A DNA stretch of 5,449 bases from Bacilli bacterium (lineage in GTDB: Bacteria; Bacillota_I; Bacilli_A; ML615J-28; CAG-698). Below the pieces are notes generated by a model. It was not told the origin of the DNA, did no database searches, and saw only the letters and a program-made list of their open reading frames with translations. Both the position numbers and the translations under genes were made by a program. Numbering within the stretch: the first letter of the stretch is position 1; every line of letters begins with the position of its first letter. The stretch is from positions 1-5,449 of the forward strand of contig JAQUYJ010000072.1 in assembly GCA_028691905.1 (NCBI GenBank), read 5' to 3'. This document shows, piece by piece, positions 1-5,449 of the stretch.

Positions 1-1
1 A

Positions 2-664
2 GACAGTTTAAATGATTGTTTGACTACATTTGTTGTACTGGGATCAATTATTGTTGCTAAATATGCTTCTGTCTTAATTGATGGATATATAGGGTTGGCT
101 TTATCCATCTTCATTATCATGAATGGTGTTCTGTTAATTAAAAAAACAGTATCCCCCTTACTTGGAGAAACTCCCAATGAAGCTTTAATAAAAAAAATGA
201 AGGAAAAACTTCTTTCTTACCCAGGGATTTTAGGAATTCATGATTTAATGGTTCATATTTATGGCCCAAATAAAACATTTGCTTCGGTTCATGTCGAAGT
301 GGATGCTCATGTAGATATAGTGAATAGCCATGCCATCATCGATCAAGTAGAACTGGATTTTTTCAAAAAGGACGGAATTCATCTTGTTATTCATATGGAT
401 CCTGTCGATTTAACTGATGAAGAAACAAAAAATTGGAAAGATCGGATAAAAACGATTATTTCAGATATCCATCCGCATTTGGATTATCATGATCTACGCA
501 TTATCCAATCCACTAATCATCATACTATCTATTTTGATTTAGTTGTACCGGATGGAATAAATATTTCTGATCAAGACTTGAAAGAACAAATCTGGAATGA
601 AGTAAAGAAGATTGAACCTTCTTACACAGTAATGATAACATTTGATCACCATTATTTAAGATAG
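2..664 (+). CDS. Cation diffusion facilitator metal transporter, 3' part (5' end outside window)
   Basis: This is the C-terminal part of a CDF-family membrane transporter, which exports divalent metals such as Zn, Mn, Fe or Co in exchange for protons. The frame is open from base 2, and the start codon lies before the window. The first visible residues, DSLND (2-16), fit the transmembrane-helix-5 metal site with a D-x-x-x-D spacing. Two hydrophobic segments follow, about 20-65 and 85-140, matching the last two helices. The cytosolic part begins with the conserved PLLGE segment. It seems to hold two consecutive ferredoxin-like domains: the first runs from IHDLMVH to IHMDPVD (about 236-409), the second from YHDLRII to the end (about 487-661). 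Most CDF proteins have one such domain; a longer clostridial-type subfamily has two. The metal cannot be read from this fragment. The TAG stop overlaps the ribosome binding site of the next gene, so the two are probably co-transcribed. Confidence 0.88.
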   Translation, partial: DSLNDCLTTFVVLGSIIVAKYASVLIDGYIGLALSIFIIMNGVLLIKKTVSPLLGETPNEALIKKMKEKLLSYPGILGIHDLMVHIYGPNKTFASVHVEVDAHVDIVNSHAIIDQVELDFFKKDGIHLVIHMDPVDLTDEETKNWKDRIKTIISDIHPHLDYHDLRIIQSTNHHTIYFDLVVPDGINISDQDLKEQIWNEVKKIEPSYTVMITFDHHYLR

Positions 665-667
665 GAG
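663..667 (+). promoter_or_regulatory. Ribosome binding site of the phosphohexomutase gene
   Basis: AGGAG lies seven bases before the ATG at 675 and overlaps the TAG stop of the transporter gene. It fixes the start at 675 and suggests translation of the two genes is closely linked. Confidence 0.8.
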
Positions 668-674
668 TAAAACT

Positions 675-2315
675 ATGAATGAATGGATGAATTATCCTAA
701 ATTGGATTTAAAATTGAAAGAAGAATTGGCAGAAATGAGCCAAGCTGAATTAAAAGAAGCTTTTTATGGTACCATCGGATTTGGAACAGGTGGAATAAGG
801 GGGATAGTAGGCCCCGGAACCAACCGTATGAATTATTACACTCTCCGCCGAACCAATTATGGGTATGGTACTTATTTATTAAAACACTTCAAAAAACCCA
901 GTGTTGTTATTGCATACGATTCCCGTAACATGTCGAAAGAGTTTGCATATGACAGTGCAAAAGTACTTTCCAGTTTAGGTGTTCGGGTTATCATTTTTAA
1001 TAAAATAACGCCAACTCCCCAATTGTCATTTGCGATTAAATATTATAATGCGTCCGGTGGAATTGTCATTACAGCAAGTCATAACCCTCCTCAATATAAT
1101 GGGTATAAAGTATATGATGATAATGGATGTCAACTAATACCGGAACTAATTGACGATTTATTGGCAGAAATAAATAAAGCTCCATCTTTTTTTGATATTG
1201 ATGTTGATGATGTAGTAATCGAGAACAATCCGTTGATCAAATATACGGATGAAAAAGTGGATGATGAATATGTTGAACAAGTAAAAAGTATTCAACTTCA
1301 ATCAAGTGAAAAAATACTTAGCGTTGTCTATACTCCGTTGCATGGAACCGGTGGTCTATTGGCAAAGAGATTATTAACCGAATTGGGGTATCATACTTTA
1401 TTCGTTGAAGAGCAAATGGTTCCCGATCCTTTATTTTCGACCCTCCAATCACCCAATCCAGAAGATATAAAGGCATTTCAACTTGCTTTAAAATACGCCA
1501 ATAAACGAGCAGATATATTACTGGCTACGGACCCCGATGCGGATCGTTTGGGAGTAGCTGTATTATCAGAAAATGAATATATTTATTTAAACGGAAACCA
1601 AACAGGAGCAATCCTCATAGATTATTTATGTCGATTCCGAAATCAAAAAGGCGTTGTATTCAATACCGTTGTTACATCTGATTTTGGAGCGAGTATTGCC
1701 CGAAAATATGGCCTGGAAGTTCAATCAACATTAACCGGATTTAAATACATAGGTGATGGGATGGAAAAACTTCGCCAAGCAAAAAGGAATTTCTTTTTTG
1801 GTTATGAAGAATCATACGGATATGTTTTAAAGGACATTGTTCGGGATAAGGATTCTTTACAGGCGATTGTTATGATTTGTGAAATTGCCAATTATTATAA
1901 AAAAATCGGAAAAACTCTGATTGATGTTCTTCAGGATTTGTATCAAGAATATGGATACTATCAAGATGAACTCGTTAATATTACTTTGCCCGGTCTTGAT
2001 GGTCAGGAAAAAATCAAGCGAATTATGTCTTTTTTTAGGGAACAGGCAGAATCTCTTTTCGTTATCAACCAAATGGAAGATTATTTGCTTTCCGAAAGGA
2101 AAAATGGTATAATTATAGAAAAATTAATGTTACCTCAATCTGATGTACTGAAATTTTACTTACAAGACGGATCTTGGTTTGCTTTACGGCCAAGTGGAAC
2201 CGAACCAAAAATTAAAATTTACATCAGTGTTGTAAAAAAGAGCGCAGCTCTGGCAAATGAGAAAGTACAGGAACTCAAAGCACAAATAGGTAAAATTATA
2301 GAAAGTGTGAAATAA
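675..2315 (+). CDS. pgcA: Phosphoglucomutase/phosphomannomutase (alpha-D-phosphohexomutase)
   Basis: This cytosolic enzyme interconverts hexose 1-phosphate and 6-phosphate (glucose, possibly mannose) through a phosphoserine and a sugar-bisphosphate intermediate, linking glycolysis to cell-wall and glycolipid precursors. All four family landmarks are present and in order. FGTGGIRG lies near residue 36. TASHNPP at 133-139 has the phosphorylated serine at 135. DPDADR at 286-291 supplies three Mg-binding aspartates (286, 288, 290). GYEESYG at 376-382 is the sugar-recognition loop and RPSGTEP at 505-511 the phosphate-binding loop. The 546 residues are a little short of Bacillus PgcA (about 580) but complete at both ends. 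The FGTGGIRG...NRMN start and the YEESYGY loop resemble the PgcA/PGM2 branch rather than GlmM. Glucose versus mannose preference cannot be settled here. The start is supported by AGGAG at 663-667. The TAA stop directly abuts the next gene's GTG. Confidence 0.95.
   Translation: MNEWMNYPKLDLKLKEELAEMSQAELKEAFYGTIGFGTGGIRGIVGPGTNRMNYYTLRRTNYGYGTYLLKHFKKPSVVIAYDSRNMSKEFAYDSAKVLSSLGVRVIIFNKITPTPQLSFAIKYYNASGGIVITASHNPPQYNGYKVYDDNGCQLIPELIDDLLAEINKAPSFFDIDVDDVVIENNPLIKYTDEKVDDEYVEQVKSIQLQSSEKILSVVYTPLHGTGGLLAKRLLTELGYHTLFVEEQMVPDPLFSTLQSPNPEDIKAFQLALKYANKRADILLATDPDADRLGVAVLSENEYIYLNGNQTGAILIDYLCRFRNQKGVVFNTVVTSDFGASIARKYGLEVQSTLTGFKYIGDGMEKLRQAKRNFFFGYEESYGYVLKDIVRDKDSLQAIVMICEIANYYKKIGKTLIDVLQDLYQEYGYYQDELVNITLPGLDGQEKIKRIMSFFREQAESLFVINQMEDYLLSERKNGIIIEKLMLPQSDVLKFYLQDGSWFALRPSGTEPKIKIYISVVKKSAALANEKVQELKAQIGKIIESVK
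2085..2113 (+). promoter_or_regulatory. Possible internal sigma-A promoter with extended -10, inside the mutase gene
   Basis: TTGCTT (2085-2090) is followed by a 17-base spacer and a perfect TATAAT (2108-2113) preceded by TG one base away, which is an extended -10. Transcription would start near 2120, about 195 bases before the peptidase start. TATAAT is common by chance in AT-rich coding DNA, so only the combination with the TG and the spacing gives it weight. Confidence 0.28.
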
Positions 2316-3572
2316 GTGAATCAGACATTTTTTAAAAAGAATCGTGAAAAATTTTTAAATCAAATAGCAAATAATTCAATTGCTATTTTGTTTTCCGGTT
2401 ATCGAATGTTTCGCTCAGCTGACAGTGATTTCCCTTTTGAAGTAAATAAAAACTTTTATTACCTGACAGGAATCAATCAGGAAGACACAATACTGGTATT
2501 GATTAAAGGGGAAAATACAATTCAAGAATTTTTGTTTATTGAAGAAATTGATGAATTATTTTCCAAATGGAACGGCGAAAAGTTATCACAGGAACAGGCA
2601 GGTAAGCTATCCGGTATTGATTCAATTCGTTATTTAAAAGATTTTTCAGATTTCGTTTACGGTGTAATGAATAATACGCGTTACACCCATTACAATATCA
2701 ATCAAGTATATCTTGATTTGGAACGACGTAACAGTAAGCATTTCTTTTCTTATGCATTAAACTTTGCGAAAGATCTCCAAAAAACCAATCCTGAAATAAA
2801 AATCATGAATGCATACAATATACTTATTTCCTTACGGATGATTAAAGAAACAGAAGAAGTATCTTGCATTAAAGAAAGCATTGAAATTACCGGGAAAGCT
2901 TTAGAAGAAATGATGAAGCATATCAAACCTCACATTCACGAATATCAGGTGGAAGCTGTGTTTGATTATTATATCAAATCCCAGCAAAAAACACATGCCT
3001 TTCCTACCATTGCTGCAAGCGGGAAGAATGCAACTGTTCTTCATTATGAAAATAATAATGCAGAGTTAAACGATGGCCAGCTGATACTATTCGATTTGGG
3101 TTGCAGAAGTGAATTCTATTGCAGCGACATTACAAGAACTTATCCCATTGGTAAGAAATTTAGTTTTCAACAAAAACAAATTTATGAAATTGTTCTGGAA
3201 ACCAATAAAAAATGTATTCAATATGTCAAACCCGGAATTACTTGGGAAGATTTAAATCAGTATGCCAATTCATTGCTCGCAAAAGGATTAATGAATTTGG
3301 GAATGATTCAGACTCCTGACCAATTAAAACAATATTATTGGCATTCAATTGGTCATATGTTAGGTTTGGATACTCATGATCCTTCCATTCGAACAACACC
3401 ATTTCAGGCAGGAATGGTATTAACTATCGAACCGGGATTATATCTGGAGGAATTAGGTATTGGTATTCGAATTGAAGACAATGTTTTAGTAACTGCTAAT
3501 GGCTGTGAAAATTTAAGTAAAAATATAATAAAAGAAGTAACGGACATTGAAAAATGGATGAGCGAAATGTAA
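2316..3572 (+). CDS. pepP: M24B metallopeptidase: Xaa-Pro aminopeptidase / proline dipeptidase
   Basis: This is a two-metal (usually Mn) peptidase of the pita-bread fold, which removes an N-terminal residue preceding proline or splits Xaa-Pro dipeptides; it is probably cytosolic, with no signal peptide seen. Residues 5 to about 135 match the N-terminal AMP_N domain, including FPFEVNKNFYYLTG near 39-52. The catalytic domain follows with all five metal ligands: Asp260 (FDLG), Asp271 (SDITRTYP), His347 (GHMLGLDTHD), Glu372 (IEPGLY) and Glu387 (RIEDN). His243, His343 and His354 occupy the other conserved histidine positions. The 418 residues fit the family; the AMP_N domain favours PepP over PepQ. 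The GTG start sits directly after the mutase TAA, in the same frame, with only a weak GAAAG upstream (2301-2305), so translation probably depends on coupling. The next in-frame ATG (2406) would remove 30 residues of conserved domain. The terminator hairpin uses the last codons. Confidence 0.93.
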   Translation: MNQTFFKKNREKFLNQIANNSIAILFSGYRMFRSADSDFPFEVNKNFYYLTGINQEDTILVLIKGENTIQEFLFIEEIDELFSKWNGEKLSQEQAGKLSGIDSIRYLKDFSDFVYGVMNNTRYTHYNINQVYLDLERRNSKHFFSYALNFAKDLQKTNPEIKIMNAYNILISLRMIKETEEVSCIKESIEITGKALEEMMKHIKPHIHEYQVEAVFDYYIKSQQKTHAFPTIAASGKNATVLHYENNNAELNDGQLILFDLGCRSEFYCSDITRTYPIGKKFSFQQKQIYEIVLETNKKCIQYVKPGITWEDLNQYANSLLAKGLMNLGMIQTPDQLKQYYWHSIGHMLGLDTHDPSIRTTPFQAGMVLTIEPGLYLEELGIGIRIEDNVLVTANGCENLSKNIIKEVTDIEKWMSEM

Positions 3573-3575
3573 AAT
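3547..3575 (+). promoter_or_regulatory. Candidate sigma-A promoter for the downstream gene cluster, overlapping the peptidase terminator
   Basis: TTGAAA (3547-3552, five of six matches to consensus) is followed by a 17-base spacer and TAAAAT (3570-3575, five of six). The predicted start is near 3582, in the T-run just past the terminator stem, giving a leader of about 54 bases before the ATG at 3636. The site lies inside the last codons of the peptidase gene. It is the best promoter candidate ahead of the second unit; no better -10 leaves room for the ribosome binding site. Confidence 0.42.
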
Positions 3576-3589
3576 TTCGCTTTTTTTTT
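3561..3589 (+). terminator. Intrinsic terminator of the transporter-mutase-peptidase unit
   Basis: AGCGAAAT (3561-3568) pairs perfectly with ATTTCGCT (3574-3581) around a five-base loop, and T bases run unbroken through 3589. The stem begins in the third-last sense codon of the peptidase and its TAA stop (3570-3572) lies in the loop. The stem is short and has only three G-C pairs, so some read-through into the next unit is likely. Confidence 0.83.
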
Positions 3590-3622
3590 AGTAAAAACAA
3601 CCTTTTATTTGAATAATATATA

Positions 3623-3631
3623 AGAGGTGAT
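3623..3631 (+). promoter_or_regulatory. Strong ribosome binding site that decides the start of the exported beta-rich protein
   Basis: AGAGGTGAT matches the ideal GGAGGTGAT at eight of nine positions, and its GAGG core lies eight bases before the ATG at 3636. The in-frame GTG at 3627 is part of this site, so it is very unlikely to be the start codon. Confidence 0.85.
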
Positions 3632-3635
3632 AAAA

Positions 3636-4268
3636 ATGAAAAGATATTTGATTGTAGTTTTCCTGATATTGATAGGTGGTGGTCAAATAGAGTTTGACAG
3701 TTACAGTAAGACCGGTCACGATCAATTGATGGAACTGGATTTTGTTAATCCTCATTACGAACTATTGATAGAAATGGCAGATTGGTATATACGGGATCGC
3801 CTGGCAGAATTACCGGTTAAATTTTGGGGTACAGCAACAAAAACCCGTTACGAATATGAAGATGGAACCTATGTGGGAAATGTGATTTTTTCCCGCAGCA
3901 ATAAAAGTTCGGAAAAATACGAATTCGATTATGCTTTAACCGAGGTTCAATACTTTTCACAAAGTGTCCATATTGATGGCAGTTTAAATATAAAAGCTGC
4001 AGGAAAAATCAAAAAAGTAGAAACATCCGGTGTATTCCAAATCAGCGGTGGAGTAGATACCACAAAAAGATATGAAAAAACAGAAAAAAGCACAATGAAA
4101 ATAGTAGTTCAGCCAAATAAGAAAATGACATTACGGGTAGCGGGGGAAGCAAAAATATCGAGTGGTTTCAGTAAATATTATGTGTTTTGGATTTGCTTTA
4201 AAAAAGGTGGCTGGGAAATGGTTGATATCGTAACCAGTTATTTTGAACTGGTAGAGGAAAATGCATAA
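3636..4268 (+). CDS. Predicted exported beta-rich protein of unknown function; possible aerolysin/ETX-MTX2-like fold
   Basis: I do not recognise this 210-residue protein. It starts MKR followed by about 12 hydrophobic residues and GGG (14-16), consistent with a short signal peptide or membrane anchor; there is no lipobox cysteine. Residues 28-62 look helical, with many acidic and aromatic residues. From about 65 to 185 the chain is rich in Ser, Thr, Gly and Lys and alternates polar and hydrophobic residues, which suggests long beta strands. A VVQPNKK turn at 157-163 precedes another strand. This resembles the amphipathic strand region and the Pro-containing turn of aerolysin/ETX-MTX2 pore-forming proteins, but no diagnostic motif proves it. 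A structural envelope protein is the main alternative. The start is ATG at 3636, set by the ribosome binding site at 3623-3631. The gene overlaps the next by eight bases, so the two are likely made together. Confidence 0.8.
   Translation: MKRYLIVVFLILIGGGQIEFDSYSKTGHDQLMELDFVNPHYELLIEMADWYIRDRLAELPVKFWGTATKTRYEYEDGTYVGNVIFSRSNKSSEKYEFDYALTEVQYFSQSVHIDGSLNIKAAGKIKKVETSGVFQISGGVDTTKRYEKTEKSTMKIVVQPNKKMTLRVAGEAKISSGFSKYYVFWICFKKGGWEMVDIVTSYFELVEENA
4253..4257 (+). promoter_or_regulatory. Ribosome binding site of the membrane-anchored protein gene
   Basis: AGAGG lies inside the end of the upstream gene, three bases before the ATG at 4261. The spacing is shorter than usual, so translation may partly rely on ribosomes finishing the upstream gene. 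Confidence 0.5.
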
Positions 4269-5163
4269 AAAACTGCTTTTTGCTTTTTTGTTTCTTGTTG
4301 TCTGTTCACTTTTCCTATTTTTTATATTACTTCGCCCGCGACCATTTGTTTATTTTACGATTCCTACTTCGCACAGTATTATCAATAATGATAATAAAAG
4401 CACATGGGAGTTTTCAATGTATTGCAATCAAAAAAAGAATCCCCTGACAGATAAAAATTCTGTCCTGCGAATATATTTACAGAACAACGATTATTGTTTT
4501 CAAATTGAATTAAAAGATATTCAATTAGTTTCTCGCCATTTTTTGGATAAAAAGTATTATTATCTATATCAATTTACCTTTGTTATTCCTTTCCAGCACC
4601 CTTTTATAATGAGAAATGCAAGTATTCATTTTTATTTAATGAATGAGAAGCATATCGAAATGAATATAGGTGAATTCAGCTATTATCATGTTGAAGAATA
4701 CCATTCCATGGATTGGGGTATATCTACGCTCAAGGCAATTGTCAATACTGTTCAAAACAAGAAAGTAGTTGTAGGTATCTTGCTTCATTTCTATAATATG
4801 ACTTCAGAAGAAATCACTATTCATTTGGTTTCACCTCTCAATCCAGTAATGGAAAATAAACAATTGATTGCAGTTGATGAATCAAGCATCGCTTCGTCAA
4901 CATCAATAAACAATTGGTTATTAGAGCCATATGGAACTTTTTCTAAACCTATTACAGGAATAACTTTTCAAAATGAGGTGAATATTTTAGCTGTAGTTTA
5001 TTATAATGAACTTTATCAAATACCCACATTTGCTTTAAAAATCGATTATAACGTAAATGAAGAGGTTAAAACAGCGTATCTGGAAACATTTACTTATTTT
5101 CATGATCATCAGCAAGACATTTTGTTATCTGAAATTGTATTTTATCGTTATGAAAATAATTAA
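4261..5163 (+). CDS. Membrane-anchored extracytoplasmic protein of unknown function, next to an ABC ATPase
   Basis: I do not recognise this 300-residue protein. After MHKK comes a hydrophobic stretch of about 20 residues (5-24) ended by RPRP, so the protein should be anchored by one N-terminal helix with the rest outside the cytoplasm. Cys15 lies within this helix, but VVC does not match a lipobox and the hydrophobic run continues past it, so a lipoprotein is unlikely. The remaining part seems to form two beta-rich blocks, about 30-145 and 165-300; the second (VVVGILLHFYN onward) reads like an immunoglobulin-like beta-sandwich. It has many Tyr, Phe and His residues and no enzyme motif I can identify. 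ATGCATAA holds both its start and the previous gene's stop. Its 3' end overlaps or abuts the ABC ATPase gene, suggesting an accessory subunit of that transporter. Confidence 0.78.
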   Translation: MHKKLLFAFLFLVVCSLFLFFILLRPRPFVYFTIPTSHSIINNDNKSTWEFSMYCNQKKNPLTDKNSVLRIYLQNNDYCFQIELKDIQLVSRHFLDKKYYYLYQFTFVIPFQHPFIMRNASIHFYLMNEKHIEMNIGEFSYYHVEEYHSMDWGISTLKAIVNTVQNKKVVVGILLHFYNMTSEEITIHLVSPLNPVMENKQLIAVDESSIASSTSINNWLLEPYGTFSKPITGITFQNEVNILAVVYYNELYQIPTFALKIDYNVNEEVKTAYLETFTYFHDHQQDILLSEIVFYRYENN

Positions 5164-5449
5164 GTGTATGAACTTGGAGAAAAGTTACAAAAAATCTCTG
5201 ATTCTCAGCATTCCCCATTTGTCTGTAGAAAAGGGCAAGATGTACTTAATAGTTGGAGAAAACGGCAGCGGGAAATCAACTTTATTAAAAATGATTATGA
5301 AACTTTATTTTCCTACAAAAGGGTTATTACAAACTGAACAGGGTAATCCGATTGGTTATGCTCCGGAAAAGATTTACTTACCCAATCATTTACGTGTCTA
5401 TGATATACTTGTTGATTTGGCTTTATTAAGAAAAATGGAAGAAAGGTGT
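5150..5449 (+). CDS. ABC transporter ATP-binding protein, N-terminal 100 residues (3' end outside window)
   Basis: This is the start of an ABC-type ATPase, the cytosolic energy-coupling subunit of a transporter. The frame stays open to the last base. Counting from ATG 5150, residues 2-13 (IIKCMNLEKSYK) form the usual first strand and A-loop, with Tyr13 placed to stack on adenine. The Walker A loop GENGSGKST is at 36-44. At the Q-loop the usual glutamine is replaced: the segment reads IGYAPEKIYLP (68-78), a Pro-Glu form also seen in ABC-2 type export ATPases. Signature, Walker B and switch histidine lie beyond the window. ATG 5150 overlaps the previous gene by 14 bases and keeps the full first strand. 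ATG 5168, four bases after that gene's TAA, is the alternative but would cut the strand. Neither has a clear ribosome binding site. The substrate and permease are unknown. Confidence 0.9.
   Translation, partial: MKIIKCMNLEKSYKKSLILSIPHLSVEKGKMYLIVGENGSGKSTLLKMIMKLYFPTKGLLQTEQGNPIGYAPEKIYLPNHLRVYDILVDLALLRKMEERC

Noticed and set aside
1857..2072. Minus-strand open frame of 71 codons inside the mutase gene
   Set aside because: It lies wholly antisense to a well-supported enzyme, has no ribosome binding site or recognisable motif, and is readily expected by chance.
1921..2112. Plus-strand frame of 63 codons shifted against the mutase gene
   Set aside because: It is a frame shadow: the mutase frame through this stretch encodes continuous, family-like protein, and there is no start signal.
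3614..3622. TAATATATA as a -10 box for the exported-protein gene
   Set aside because: Transcription would begin at about 3626, inside or after the ribosome binding site, and would remove it from the message.
3627..3635. GTG start giving an extra MIK at the N-terminus of the exported protein
   Set aside because: The GTG is part of the GAGGTGAT ribosome binding site; the ATG at 3636 has ideal spacing from it.
3694..3699. Perfect TTGACA -35 box inside the exported-protein gene
   Set aside because: No -10-like sequence occurs at 16-18 bases downstream (the region is CACGAT), so it is probably chance.
4294..4310. Lipobox with Cys15 in the membrane-anchored protein
   Set aside because: The residue before the cysteine is Val rather than Gly, Ala or Ser, and the hydrophobic helix continues for about nine more residues.
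4446..4464. Inverted repeat GACAG/CTGTC around a nine-base AT-rich loop
   Set aside because: The stem is five pairs only, lies inside a coding region and has no T-run; it is not a terminator or a credible operator.
4769..4797. TTGTAG-17-TATAAT promoter-like pair in the membrane-anchored protein gene
   Set aside because: The -35 matches only three of six bases and there is no TG extension; such pairs are expected in AT-rich coding DNA.

Overview
The window is a low-GC segment (about one third G+C by eye, not counted) with every gene on the + strand and packed tightly. Strong AGGAG or GAGGTGAT-type ribosome binding sites, one GTG start, an intrinsic terminator with a U-tract, and closest family resemblances to Bacillota proteins all suggest a low-GC Gram-positive bacterium. 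Erysipelotrichia, Bacilli or a clostridial relative are possible; I cannot assign a genus. TGG codes for Trp, the long frames contain no in-frame TGA, and the visible stops are TAG once and TAA four times, so the standard bacterial code fits.

Positions 2-3572 hold three metabolic or housekeeping genes. The first is the 3' part of a cation diffusion facilitator (CDF) metal transporter whose start lies before the window. Next is a complete phosphoglucomutase/phosphomannomutase with all family motifs, then a complete M24B aminopeptidase P/proline dipeptidase with all five metal ligands. The mutase and peptidase are separated only by one TAA, with the peptidase GTG immediately after it in the same frame. 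A hairpin plus T-run ends this block, with the peptidase stop codon inside the hairpin loop.

Positions 3573-5449 begin a second, accessory-looking unit. A sigma-A-like promoter overlaps the terminator, followed by a strong ribosome binding site. Three overlapping or abutting genes follow: a 210-residue predicted exported beta-rich protein of unknown function, a 300-residue protein with an N-terminal membrane anchor and an unrecognised extracytoplasmic part, and the first 100 residues of an ABC transporter ATPase that runs off the window. The layout suggests an exporter or envelope complex whose permease lies downstream. The first of these proteins has a Ser/Thr-rich, alternating beta pattern that reminds me of aerolysin/ETX-MTX2 pore-forming folds. 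That resemblance is weak and unverified, but it makes this unit the most interesting part of the window. The longest stretch without a gene is 63 bases (3573-3635).
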